A DNA stretch of 64,000 bases from Epiperipatus broadwayi (lineage: Eukaryota; Onychophora; Udeonychophora; Euonychophora; Peripatidae), in assembly GCA_028023455.1 (NCBI GenBank), contig JAQFVV010006309.1, positions 1,630,511 through 1,694,510 on the forward strand. The letters run 5' to 3'. A program made the position numbers and the translations under genes. Under the pieces are notes generated by a model. It made no database searches, had not been told where the DNA came from, and saw only the letters and a list, made by a program, of their open reading frames with translations. Shown piece by piece: positions 34,888 to 46,400 of this stretch (positions are counted from its first letter, which is position 1; each line of letters begins with the position of its first letter).

Positions 34888-35290
34888 CAGAAGCCCATCA
34901 TCTTTGTAATAACCAATTTTTTTAAAGATTTAATGTGAATTAAATAAAGCATTTTAACATTATATAAATAAATTTTCAAATTTTAATAAAATTAAATTAA
35001 AATTTACATTTTCAAATATACTTGTTATATATATATTTTAATGTGTCTAAGCATCGTCCGGGAAGCAAACCATGGTACAACTGCTTGTAAGGCAGCTGTG
35101 CTAACCACTTGGTCACCAACACTTGTTATATTTGGTAGCATAAATACTTGTTATATTTGATATATAAATACTTGTTATATTTGATAGCATAAATATATAT
35201 TTACTGAAACACTTTCTGAATAAAAAAATTTTTTTTTTTCGATAGCGGTAATAGTTTTTTTAGCTTCATTAATAATTAATGTCTATTAAT
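34888..35290. repeat. Duplicated ~405-bp segment, copy 2, with SINE at 35040-35115
   Basis: Partner of 33718-34125. Its SINE reads, on the minus strand, TGGTGACCAAGTGGTTAGCA, CTGCCTTACAAGCAG and TGGTTTGCTTCC. It retains CGTCCGGG where copy 1 has TGTCCAGG, consistent with CpG decay in copy 1. Confidence 0.9.
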
Positions 35291-35497
35291 ATCAGAAATA
35301 AAAAAATCATCATTGTTTTTATAATTTTTTTTTATTAAATATAATATTTGTAATATTTTTTTTAATTAGTTGCTATATCAATTTTTTTTAAAGATTTAGT
35401 ATAAATATGTGTTTTTATTAAACATTGCTAATCTATAAAAGTTCATTACATATTAAATTACATCTTGCTAAGTATGTCATTCATCTGAATTATATTA

Positions 35498-35581
35498 GGA
35501 GATTTCCAGACTATGAAAGCATGGAGTGCCTTAATGCTGAATTATGAACCATCATTTGAGACTGTTTTTGCAGTTGGTTGA
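35498..35581 (+). other. Weak candidate coding exon or pseudogene piece
   Basis: After TTATATTAG, 27 codons read GDFQTMKAWSALMLNYEPSF then ETVFAVG and a TGA at 35579. Beyond the stop another frame gives LPSHKHSGYDVIGQHSFTN (about 35690). The non-random composition suggests a decayed coding region or a processed pseudogene. Family not recognised. Confidence 0.25.
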
Positions 35582-35739
35582 GAACCTTTACAGCAAAATT
35601 TATATCTCTGTAGTTAAGAGCACTCATACTGATTTTTTACCAGCATTTTTTATTTAATGCCAGAATTACTTCCTTCACATAAACACAGTGGTTATGATGT
35701 GATTGGACAACATTCATTCACCAATCAGATAACAGAGAA

Positions 35740-36300
35740 AATATGGATTTTATATATATTTGATTTCTCTTAGAAAATAAATGTAAAATAAGAAATGATG
35801 AATGATATAAAAAAAAATCCCTACTATAAAGATTATAACTATTGTTTAAATTTTTTTTTTTTTTGTAATTGTAAGGTGGTTTTTTAAATTTCAAAGATTA
35901 TTTTTATTACTTAAATATATTCTTTAGTAAAATATATCTTACTGTTACAAATTTGGTGAATAATCACTTCTTATTCTTTGAAAAATATTTTCTTAATATG
36001 AAGGCCAAACTGAATTTTTTGATTATTTTTATTTCATTCATTACCATTTTTGTTTATTTGTAAAGCTGATACATTATTTTAAAGATTACTTTTGTTTTTT
36101 AAAGTTATGATTTTAATAAATATTGTTAGAAATGTAAATATTTCATGAAAAATAAAGTTTTATTCATTAAATTTAAAAAAAAAATACTAAAAATAATTAT
36201 CAAATTGCTATATAAGGCTGTTTGAAATTCACAGACCAAAATTTTTTAAAATAAAAAATCACATGACCACCATTTCTTAAGCTTGCTCAAGCTGTTAAAA
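35740..36300. other. AT-rich non-coding stretch
   Basis: T-rich tracts near 35850-35863 and a poly-A at 36176-36184. No feature recognised. Confidence 0.5.
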
Positions 36301-36399
36301 CAGGCAAAACTTTCCATACAGTAGTGCCACTCAGTGCACGCCAGAATAATCAATGGATGCTAGAAGGTTTGTACATAAAATCCCTGCCTATTCATCCAA

Positions 36400-36460
36400 T
36401 ATCCCCAGACTAGTTTATAGCTTGCGGCTTTTAGCAGTGAGGAGCCTTGAATCTGAGAGC
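36400..36460 (-). ncRNA. Decayed hammerhead-like motif, HHR-2b left arm
   Basis: Minus strand: stem I CCTCA with TGGGG, core CTGCTAA (36431-36437, two changes from CTGATGA), stem II AGC-CGCAA-GCT (36418-36430), TAAA in place of GAAA, CTAGTC with a GUC cleavage site. Stem II and stem I are better paired than in the right arm although the core is broken. Confidence 0.5.
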
Positions 36461-36521
36461 ACTACATTAGTGCTGCTGTATAGTTGCATTAGATCTTAAT
36501 ATCTAGGTGCAATGCTCTCAG

Positions 36522-36580
36522 ATCCAAGGTTTCTCACTGATGAAAGTCACAAGCTAGAAATTAGTCTGAGGATATTGGAT
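36522..36580 (+). ncRNA. Hammerhead ribozyme candidate, HHR-2b right arm
   Basis: A complete 59-nt type I layout. Outer stem I ATCCAA (36522-36527) pairs with TTGGAT (36575-36580). Internal loop GGTTT faces GATA. Inner stem I CTCA (36533-36536) pairs with TGAG (36567-36570). Core CTGATGA (36537-36543); stem II AGT-CACAA-GCT (weak, one G-U); GAAA (36557-36560); minimal stem III ATTAGT; cleavage after C36566 in a GTC triplet. All invariant core bases are present. The weak points are stem II and the one-pair stem III. Confidence 0.75.
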
Positions 36581-36609
36581 GAGTAGGCACTAGATATTTA
36601 TATATGTTA

Positions 36610-38260
36610 CACACTTTCAAAGATGGAAATGTACTTATTTATGTTGTATATTTGTAAATTAAATTTTAATAAGGTAGGAGAGTTTATTTTAGTTTTTCAT
36701 TTTAATGTAATGTACTTAAAATTATTAAAAAATTCATATTTTAAAAAGCACTTAGTTAATGACAATTATGAACAAACATTGAAGTTGTACATTGCTATAA
36801 TTTCATTTTTTATGGAGGCCTGAAGTGATACTATTTGCAATAAAAAGTAAATGAGTAAATATTGCTTTAAAATGTTCTTTGTAAAATAATGAGATAAAAA
36901 TAACTTTATATCATCTTTCATTACGTAGTAAAACAAAAAAATAAATCTAAAGGCTAATTAATGAAAAGTTTGTTTTAATTTGCTCATAAATGTGTATTTA
37001 CCAAAAAAAAAAAAAGGAAATGGTTTAGAAATGAAAATAGAGTAAAAGAATTTTTAGATGTATTGATTAATGGCTGAATAGTTATTAATCACATTTTTCT
37101 AATTTTGATTAATAGTAAAAGTGATTTTTTTCAAGTAATGTATTATTGAAATACAGCTTGTTTTTGTACATTATTTTATGGATAAAGAATTTTTTGAAAA
37201 GGCCATTCACTAAAAATATTTTCTGTTTATGATGAAATTTTTTTGTTAAGCTATTATAAGAAGGGATATTATAGAGAGTGGAAAAATACATAAGCACCCA
37301 TGTATAATTAAAGGTTAGAAATGTGGTGGCACAGAAACATAATATAGTTAGCCAATGAGATGGCTTATGGCATAAAAGACTTCTAACACTGGAATCCTAT
37401 ATTAATTTAACAGTATGACTAATATATACACCATATTAAATTTTTATGCATTTGATTGTCATGTAATTTTCACAATGCCACTAGATAAAATATTATATAT
37501 TCCATAAAGCTAACCTACCATAAATAACAAAGCTGAAAAAATGTAATCATCATCATAAAATAAAAATAAAAAATAATAATGAATTTAAACATTTTTAAAA
37601 TCATTAATTTTAATTTATTCATAAATTATAAATTATGTTTAATAAATTTTCAAAATAGAACTTTTTTATTATTTTTAAATTATTGCTCATAAAATTAAAT
37701 TAAAATGACATTATAAAACTTGCCAATTGCAATTTCTTTTTTAAAAATCATTTTATTTTTAATCCAAAATATAAAGCAACTTTTTAAGAATTGGTGAAAG
37801 TTCCTTTCTTTTCTAACAAAAATAAGTATTAAATTATGTGATAATTTTTTTTCAAATATTTATCCAGTAATAATATTAATATAAGTTGGAAGAGCAAATA
37901 TACTTATTAATTGAATTTGGGTGATTTACATTCACATGCATATGAATACATTCACATGGGCAAACATATATATATATTCTCTTGCCTTTTTTTAAAAGTA
38001 ATTTTATTTTCTGTAGAATACATATTAAAAATGTAATTATTATTATATTTATCCTGAAGTATTATCATTTTATTCCAAAATCCCTATCGTAGAATATTCC
38101 ATGCTTTCTTTTTTTAATATACATATCTTCCATTATCAGTGAAAGCCACATCATACATTTTATTTTATAGTCAGTATATTGACATTTTTCTGTTCATAGG
38201 ATTACAAATAATGGAATTACTTCTACTTGAACGAAAATGTCTAAATCTGTGATGTAAATG
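36610..38260. other. AT-rich non-coding stretch
   Basis: Homopolymers and short TA runs. No open frame with recognisable content. Confidence 0.5.
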
Positions 38261-38269
38261 AATTGAAAG

Positions 38270-38340
38270 TTTATCTGGTTTGAACTTGGTATTCCGTTAC
38301 ACAGTACTAAGGCATGCTAACCATTATACTATTTCTAATA
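38270..38340 (-). mobile_element. Possible tRNA-like SINE head
   Basis: Minus strand GAAATAGTATAATGGTTAGC (A-box-like), CATGCCTTAGTACTGTG (anticodon-arm-like), then GTAACGGAATACCAAGTTC. The B box is weak. Lower confidence than the 14.6 and 33.9 kb copies. Confidence 0.35.
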
Positions 38341-38344
38341 TTTA

Positions 38345-41300
38345 TAAAATTTACACTCTGTATTGAATTAAAAAAATTTTGTTGGTAGTTTTTAAAATTT
38401 CTATTATATGTCTGTATTGTAACGGTCTGAGTTTTTCTACCAGAAGAGGGAGAATGCATCTCACTATGGTTGGACCTAGGGTCTTTGGGCAGGATGCTGA
38501 AAATGACATGATGAAGTACTTAATGTATGATCATACCTACCTCAAATGGGCTAGCTCTAAGTTTACATGTTAAATTTAGATACAATTTGGGCTAGTTCAT
38601 CCATACTCACTCTTCTTTTGGATTCCATTATGCCTCAGTATTCAAACTCAGAAATTTACCTTCGGCTCTCTCCAGGTCTAATTTTACACTAGATAGTAAC
38701 TTCTGCACCTCTATACAGGTTCCAATTGATTTAAAAATTCATCCAATCATATTACTGTATTATAATATAAGAATGAGATGTGTGTAAGTATATGTATCAG
38801 TTATAAGTTGATGAATGAACATATAAATTATTTTGATAAACTAGAGACCAATGTAATTTAAATCAAGTTAACAACATTTATTAAGTAACAAAACAAAAAT
38901 TCAAAACATTTAAACATGGTAAAATAATATAATTATACTTGTTAAGAACGTATTTCTACCATATCAGCGATTAAATGTTTTCACTATTCCAACTCTTACC
39001 CATGGTAGAAGTATGTAACAAGGTACTAATTATTTACAAAGCAAAATAATAAAAAATCTTTTATTAAATTGATCACGGAGCTAACTAATTTATAATATAT
39101 ACAAGTATATCCATAATAGCCTCAGCATCCAATTCCAGTTATCAATGTTTCATCTTCTTTGCCTTCTCCCCCATGTACAATTCCCTAAGTTGATAGGAAA
39201 GAACATCTGCACCAGAAGATTAATCATTCATACCGAAAAATAAATAAATAATTATTAGTTAACAATGAACAAATAATACACAAACTCTATTTTGTAGTAG
39301 TGTATGTGCTTAATATGGAATAGTATCAAAAACTCTTACCTCATTCCATATCATAGTGGTGATGATCAAATGTAAAGTCACTATGGAAGGAAAGCTGACC
39401 TAAACTTTAATTAACATAAAAAATACTTTGTTTAACTTAATAATTTCCCCCTCTTCGATTTGCTGCTTTCAATCATAGTGGACTCTTCCAAGTTATAGAC
39501 CCATTTAAGCTTCCAAGTATGGATATAAAACAAAATCAGAATCTTTACAAATATATATAAATAATACATGATAAATCACAACATTCATTTGTTCATCTTG
39601 GTTAATGTCCATGAGTTTGTTTCTTATGGATGCCGTCTATCTCTCTTTGGATCATCCTTCTTTGATAAATCATCCATCACTCTCTAGAATTCCTTGGTAA
39701 TGTGCTTGAAATGATGTTTCCATTTTCTGCAGTTGCTATCCTTCTGGATCCATTCAGACATTTATTGTAGGACATTTAATGTTTCTTTAGACATTATATA
39801 GGCAAATAGATTAAATCATCGCACTTTTATGGCAGGACTGTAGCACTCCAGTACTATGGAAAGGTTAATTTAGGCAGAATACATTGCATAGCAGTTCATA
39901 ACAGATATACTTTTTTTAATTTACTATTTGGCATTTAATGACTTATATAAGAAAAAAGTTACTTCATCATTTATATATATGCTGGTGATGTTTTATTTAT
40001 TTTTTACTCCATGTTTGAATAATAGTGCAGTTTTTATTTTTAAATTTTAATCTAAAATCAGTCTAGTTCTTTTGTCAAACCGCACAAATTTATCAAACTT
40101 TTCTCTGTTTAAATGTCAGTTGCAATTTTTTATAATTTTGCACTATGAAAATTATATAGATAATCTGAAACAAGTTGTCCATCTTCTCTTGGATTCGAAC
40201 ATTCAATATTTAAAGGTTGGATTTGTGCAATTATTATATCATTTGAAAGAATAACAAAAGACAATGGAAATGAACTGGGTTTGCTTTTATACCCCACTTA
40301 GTTTCCAGGGTTTAGTATACTATCCTTACAGTATATATGTATGTGAGCATATAACACCACCACATTGGTAAGAGGCACTTTTGTGCAAGGTCAATTTGCC
40401 CCACCCCCATTCTCAGAAATAAACTATGTAAATTAAAAGACATTTTTCCCAGCACTTTTGCAAGAAAAACTTGAAAATATGGCTTTAGTCATTTAACATG
40501 TTTGGTAAATACCATACATGTTTTATTCATTTATGTTTTTAAAATACACCTGGAGATTAAAAGACATAGTAAAATAAAATAAGTTAATGTTTGAAAAAGT
40601 GTAATATCTTAAAATAAAAATATTTATTTAATAAATTAAAAAAAATTTTCTTTCAAAAATTTTCATATTATTTTTTGGACAATCCTGAAAAATTACTAAT
40701 AGAGATAGGAAATATCTGCAAATAGAATAATTTTTAAAAATTATCTAAGTGTTTATATCATATTTAAAAAAACCCTCCCCAACACTATACAAATACACCC
40801 ATGAAAATATTTCACCCCCACCCCATCCCTTTCTTGTGTTGGTTCTATTATATAAGTAATTGTATTTCTAGTTTGCTTACTTGAAAATATCTAGAGCCAG
40901 AGTATGATTCTCTAGAATGTTTTGTTCCAAGCTCTGTCCTGCATAGAAAAGTGTTTGTATTGTCTCCATTATATTTTCTGAAGAACAATAGTTGTAAAAG
41001 CTGATTTAACTCTTAGTCATCTTTACCAATATTTAAATCAACTTTAACCAGCATATCAATAATATGTTAAAAATAGTTAATTTCTTTGAAAACCCATTTA
41101 AAATCTCTCATGCATAAACTTATTTACATTTTCTATTAACAAGATTATATTCCTTTAATAAGAAAATATTTAGACTATTATTTAAGTTTTTATATATATA
41201 TGTTATTCCACTATTAATAACTAATTTATTATATGTATAGTCATCTATTTTAAACTTTGATACTTACCTTGTTTATAGATGTAACTTTTATATTTCATTA

Positions 41301-41875
41301 AGATCAAAGTAAGTCAACTTCAAATATCATGGTTGATATAACTTTCATTTTATTGGCACCAACTTGTTAAAAATAGTTACTTTTAATTCAGAACCTCTTG
41401 TACATAATTTACATTTTCTATTAACAAAAATAGTTTCTCTTGTTTTCATTTAGTAATAAAATAATTATACTACTTTATTATTTAATTTTTTTAACACTTA
41501 TTAGTAACTAAGTTGTTGTATATTATACATTATACTTTATTATATAGTTTGACAATTGGAGATTCAATCTGTTTATTTAAAGGAAGAAATTTTAAATGTT
41601 CACATTTGGATTGTTTATTCAATAAATTTTTAGAAGACATTAAAACATCATGACCTTTATTTTGTTTATTCATAGGTTATGTTAAATAGTTATTAAAAAA
41701 AATCAAACACTTGGTTTGTTCCAATAGATACATTTTTTTAATTTTAATATAGTGCCATCATGTAGGAGTTTTATTACAATCAAGAGAATTGCATTAAATA
41801 ATAATATCATTAATATTATTATCATGAAATTTATTCAAAATTAAATATTTTGGTGTGCAATATCTTTTTTAAAAA
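38345..41875. other. Non-coding; unrecognised
   Basis: The GC-richer patch 38400-38700 contains TTCTACCAGAAGAGGGAGAA and GACCTAGGGTCTTTGGGC, perhaps an old repeat. The rest is AT-rich, with a C-run cluster (CACCCCCACCCCATCCC) near 40812-40830. No gene supported. Confidence 0.4.
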
Positions 41876-42047
41876 ACTATGTTTGTTACTCAAATAAAAA
41901 ATAGAATCATAGATCACATGATCCCATTCTTTTAAGCTTGTAAGATATAAATAATGAGTATTGGTAATTGCTCAACAAGCTTTGTGATAAATGCTTAACC
42001 AGAGAAAAGCATTTAAAATATGGTCTGTTAGGAACCCCCCCCCCCAA

Positions 42048-42092
42048 CCTCTGACCAATGGTTCCATGCTTTGACACTCCTCAGAGAGGCAC
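42048..42092 (-). ncRNA. Hammerhead-like motif, HHR-3b left arm
   Basis: Minus strand: CCTCT (complement of AGAGG 42085-42089), core CTGAGGA (42078-42084), stem II GTGT-CAAA-GCAT (42066-42077, with a G-U and a U-G or G-T closing pair), GGAA in place of GAAA, stem III CC-ATT-GG, GGTC cleavage context, AGAGG (complement of CCTCT 42048-42052). The single defect is the first A of GAAA becoming G. Confidence 0.65.
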
Positions 42093-42189
42093 TAGGGTAG
42101 GTTCAGACACTAAATCTAAAAATACCAACCCAAAAACAGCATTTATCTAAAAGTTTTACTGGCTTTGGGTTGGTATTTTTAGACCTAGC

Positions 42190-42235
42190 ATCTCTCTGAG
42201 GAATGCCAAAGCATGAAACCATTGGTAAGAGGTTG
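42190..42235 (+). ncRNA. Hammerhead ribozyme candidate, HHR-3b right arm
   Basis: Stem I CTCT (42192-42195) pairs with AGAG (42228-42231). Core CTGAGGA (42196-42202, N7 is G). Stem II ATGC-CAAA-GCAT (42203-42214) is perfect with a tetraloop. GAAA (42215-42218). Stem III ACC-ATT-GGT. Cleavage base A at 42227 after T, an acceptable NUH site. No invariant base is altered. The outer part of stem I is poorly paired next to the G run. Confidence 0.72.
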
Positions 42236-42339
42236 GGGGGGGGGGTTCTGAAAGATATTTTAAATGCTTTCCTGGCTAAGCATTTATCACAAAGCTTGTT
42301 GAGCAATTAGCAATGCTCATTGTTTATGTTTGTTACTCA

Positions 42340-45300
42340 TTCTGTTTTTCTTAGATTTGAACTGTAGTGTGGATTATAGATTAATATCAATTTTTTAACT
42401 AAAGAACAAACCAAAGTCCACATCCAAGCAAAAGCTGTTTAGTAAAATGTATAAAAGATAACATGACATAAAAAAGTGATATATTTGTTATTAAAAATAT
42501 TTTACACAAGACAGTGGCAGAATAATCCTAGGGTCTAATATACCAGAGTCTGCCATTCTGACACTATTCCAACCTGAATCAGACATTTGATCTTTATAAA
42601 ATACCATTGATAAAGATAATTTCATCATACATAGTATTACTGTAATTATGACGCAATATTTTTAAAAGAAGTTCTATTTTTAAATAAATTATTAATAATA
42701 ATGTGTTACTTTTTATATAAATTAGGATATTTAAATAAAAGTGATTGGAAAATCTAAACATTTTCATTTACATATAAATTTTATTAATTATAGGGACAAA
42801 AAGATTGTCTATCTGTTCGGTTTAATGCAATAGTAGGGTATATGTGAAGTATATTTCATGGATCAAACAATTACCACAAGTCTAAGTAAAGAAGTATTTC
42901 TCTTATATTTAAATAACAAATATTTACACTTAGAAAGTATTTCAAACAAGGAAGTGATTTGAAAATGTAAACATTTTCATTTTCATATAAATTTTTTTTC
43001 ATTATCGTGGCACGTCCATAATAAAGTGCCTTTGCATCTCACACAACCTGCACATTCACACATAATGGCTTTGTGTGTATATTATATAATGTAAATGTTA
43101 GCTTCATTATTAATTTAAAAATATAATAAGTATCTCTGCCTTGATATTTAACAGCTCAAACTATGAATCTAGAATAAATTGTTAGTAACAATAATAAAAC
43201 AATATTAATTTTAAAATATTGTTTATGATTCTATTTAAAAAAACTACACTCAATTTTGGAACAGTTAACTGTTTAGTGCAAAAAACAAAGTGGTGTACTC
43301 AGCCTTTAACGTCCAAGAAGTATCATTTATGCAAAAGAAATATAATTAGCAGACTTCTATTTTATACAAATAGATTTGGCCTTGTCGCTATATACCACTA
43401 TTTTACTAATACAAACTATCAATAATTATTTAATAATAAAAATATTTTTTAAAGACTATGCAAAAATCTCACACTTAAAAAAATATTCTTTAGGTTATAA
43501 ACTTTTTTTTATTTTATTGCTATTTATATCAATTCAGTTATTAAAAAAATTGAAGAATCAATATTGGGGATTTGTACTAGTTACCATATTTATAGAAGAT
43601 GTAATAATAATATTTAATAAGCCTAAATAATTTTTATGTTATATATATAGGAAACATATTTTAAACATTCACATAATTTCAAATTCAGCCTACTCTGGGA
43701 ACAGTGAGACATATAATATATAATAACATCAAGACAGACTACTACACTATAATCTCGCTGCAAAAAAGCATCAAAACTAAACAATTTCCAATCATCAGAT
43801 TATCAATTTTTATAACATATTCAATCTGGTTTGTGAGGTTTAAAATGACATACACACAGCCTCAACCAGATCAAAATGCCTGTTTTACGAAAACAATGGA
43901 AAAGATTAAAAATAGAGATCAACTATTGTCATCAAAATTTATTTTTGAAGAGACTTGGAAGCTATACAAACTTCTCAACCACTCAAAAATATACATGGAT
44001 AATCACATCAATTGTCAACATTGGATAATATTATATAACTTGAGTCTTTCAAATTTCAATTGTTTAACAATTGTCTCAATCATTTCAAATGTGTGGGGTT
44101 TTTTTTCATTTCTTTAATTATGTTGCTTTATACAAAATGTAACATTTATTAGACCTAATAAAATTTGTTTTTAAAGTAAAATTTTTTTATCCTTCTCTAA
44201 TATATCAAAGACAAAGCTAACCATATTAATAAAACAGCAGATGAAAAAATAGCTTGAAAATTAAAATATTTGCATTTTATATGTCTACAAAATAACAAAA
44301 ACTAAAATATTCAATATAATAACAGCAGACATACTCAGCTAATGTATATTTCTCTTGCAGCTATAAACATCATGATTAACAAATTTAAAAAATAATTAAG
44401 CATAGACATTGAGAAGAAAGTACATCACATTTATTTATATTGCTGTCAATGAAATAGTCGCTAATAGATTATGAAGGAATAAATTTAACTACTAAAAATG
44501 CATGTTTTATATCAAAGCCCAAAGTATACTACCATAATAAGCCAATCATTTAAAACACCATTAAGAAAAATACATCTGGTCAACAAGGCAACAAATTGCA
44601 TTACTTCTACTTTAGTAACTTATCCATAGCTTTCAAATATTTACATCTCCTTTTTAGTCAATATTAAACACATCAATCTGAACAAAATCTTAATTATCTT
44701 TTTGTACAGTTTTATTAAAATACAAAACTTTAAAAGATTTTCAAAATACTTGTGTTCTATGGACCAATTTGAACATTGTCTTTCATCTATTTCAGAAAAT
44801 TATTCTGAGAAAAGATTAACTATTGATTAAATCTCAGTTCACTATGAGGAGCTGTGAGGAGGTCATAAATTCAGTATTATGGCATCAAATCTTTCAACAA
44901 ATCCATAATAGATTTAAAAAATTAAATAAGAAATACCATACAGTTATAATTTTTACTAGCATAACACTATGGTATCAAACATGTTTTAAATTTTTATTTG
45001 ACAAAAGGAAATACAATGAATTAAAATAATAAATGCAATAAATATTTTTTTACAATTACTTAAGATACTTTTCATAAATAAGAAAATGCTTACAATTTTA
45101 TGAGATGTGCTAAGACCCAACTTCATATTAAGTGATAAACAGAGTATATTTTTGTTGTCAGGTATCCTTAAGTCAATTATACATACAGTCATGCTTTTGT
45201 TATTTTTTTATATAATTATATTGTTTTACTCTATCAATTAATAATACTTGTTAATTGTGACTAGTAATTTTCTATTGTTAGCCACCAGAATAAATTATAA

Positions 45301-45455
45301 TTTAAAACTCTGTCAGAGACTTTAGATAAGAATATGATATATATTTCTAAAACCTTCACTTATATAAGAGTCATATAATTATATTTTGAACATTTCCATC
45401 ATGTAGTTCATTTATTGTTTTTTTTTCTTCAAAAAATTCAAACTTTACTAAAATG
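42340..45455. other. AT-rich non-coding stretch with a minor repeat
   Basis: 42720-42790 and 42950-43000 share (G)GAA(A)ATCTAAACATTTTCATTT-like sequence, a weak direct repeat about 215 bp apart. Open frames at 43219-43630 and 43704-44117 (137 codons) lack recognisable domains and have no splice or promoter context. No gene claimed. Confidence 0.4.
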
Positions 45456-45556
45456 TTTTAATATATAGGGTATATGAGCACAGACTTTCACATGACCCCC
45501 CCACTCACCACTATATTTCATATCACTGATACATTTAAACACATATATGTTGAAAA

Positions 45557-45625
45557 GATAAATAATCACCAATAGATGTATTTCATGTTAAACCAGCAAT
45601 CATCAGTTGGTCCAGATTATCATCT
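45557..45625 (-). ncRNA. Hammerhead-like motif, HHR-1c left arm
   Basis: Minus strand: GATAATC, TGG bulge, ACCAA, core CTGATGA (45600-45606), stem II TGCT-GGTTT-AACA (45585-45599, one mismatch against the right arm), GAAA (45581-45584), stem III region ATACATCT, cleavage base A after T, TTGG, T, GATTAT. All core bases are intact. Confidence 0.68.
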
Positions 45626-45873
45626 TTACACATATATGCAATAAGTGCTCAGATATACATCAGCTGGTCCAGATTATCATCTCTACATATATATGCAATA
45701 AGTGCTCAGATGTATATCAAGACAGGGTGACCTTTGAGCATTCCATCATCAGATTTTCAATTGGATGGACAGTTGAAGAGTTGGAGTGTAGAGTGGATTG
45801 AAGCCTGTCCATTAAAGTATGAAGCTTGACTATATTAATATATATCTGAGCACTTATTGCATATATGTACAGA

Positions 45874-45940
45874 GATGATAATCTGGACCAACTGATGATT
45901 GCTGGTTTAGCATGAAATACATACATTGGTGATTATTTAT
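45874..45940 (+). ncRNA. Hammerhead-like motif, HHR-1c right arm
   Basis: GAT (45874-45876) and ATAATC (45878-45883) pair with GATTAT (45931-45936) and the following ATC. CCAA pairs with TTGG (45926-45929). Core CTGATGA (45892-45898), stem II TGCT-GGTTT-AGCA (within 45899-45913), GAAA (45914-45917), ATACATAC then A. The base before the cleavage position is C where other copies have T, so cleavage is probably weakened. Confidence 0.65.
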
Positions 45941-46194
45941 CTTTTCAATAAATATGTGTTCAAGTGTATCAGTGATATGAGATAGAGTGGTGAGTGGGGG
46001 GTCATGTGAAAGTCTGTGCTCATATACCCTATATATTATATATATATATATTCATACAGATATATAATAAGCTGTTTTTCAGTTAAAATGTTTTAAATAC
46101 ATTCAACTATTAATAACATAACTGTTGGTATATAACAGAGTACTTTAAGGAGCATTTTTCTCCTCTCTTTTTCACATGCTGCTATTCTGACCTG

Positions 46195-46400
46195 TGAGAA
46201 TATTAACATGAGAATCACAATGGTGATCTTTAGATTTATTAATACTGAATTTGAAGTGATGCTCTAACCAATTAGACTGTTCTGTCAAACCCTTTAGCTA
46301 GTTATAACATTATTTCAAATTCAGTATTCATAGATCTAAAGATCATGAGTTCAATTCTCATTCTAATATTGTCACTAATCAGGCCAGCAGCATCTAAAGA
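46195..46400. mobile_element. Palindromic tRNA-derived SINE pair
   Basis: Left half (minus strand) reads AGTCTAATTGGTTAGAGCAT (A box), ATCACTTCAAATTCAGTATT and ATCTAAAGATCA. The right half repeats TTTCAAATTCAGTATTCATA, ATCTAAAGATCA, TGAGTTCAATTCTCATTC (B box) and AGGCCAGCAGCATC. It is a head-to-head inverted pair like 19706-19975. Confidence 0.6.

Larger units (their letters stand above)
36313..36596. mobile_element. HHR-2 palindromic element (copy b)
   Basis: Left end TCCATACAGTAGTGCCACTC as in copy a. Left arm 36313-36465, centre about 36465-36490, right arm to about 36596, truncated before the outer end. The centre is much shorter than in copy a. Both arms contain hammerhead-like motifs facing outward; the right one is the best in the window. 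Confidence 0.88.
41894..42324. mobile_element. HHR-3 palindromic element (copy b) with 15-bp target duplication
   Basis: Flanked by TATGTTTGTTACTCA at 41879-41893 and 42325-42339, a perfect 15-bp direct duplication. Left arm about 41940-42110 and right arm about 42165-42318 are inverse copies, each with a poly-C or poly-G run (42026-42045, 42235-42245), ACCAATGGTTCCATGCTTTG or its counterpart, and TAAGCATTTATCACAAAGCT. Both arms hold a hammerhead-like motif pointing outward. The left end has an extra segment (ATAGATCACATGATCCC) shared with copy a. Confidence 0.92.
45461..46036. mobile_element. HHR-1 palindromic element (copy c), full length, 576 bp
   Basis: Terminal inverted repeats ATATATAGGGTATATGAGCA and the exact complement close both ends. 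Arms run about 45461-45725 and 45830-46036 around a single-copy centre (45730-45830) containing TTTTCAATTGGATGGACAGT. The left arm carries a 57-bp internal tandem duplication (45601-45657 and 45658-45714). Each arm encodes a hammerhead-like motif directed outward. This is the reference copy for the family. No convincing target duplication; the right flank is a TA repeat. Confidence 0.93.

Noticed and set aside
43704-44117. 137-codon open frame as a gene
   Set aside because: No domain, no splice or promoter signs and a composition expected of AT-rich sequence; long chance frames are expected in 64 kb over six frames.
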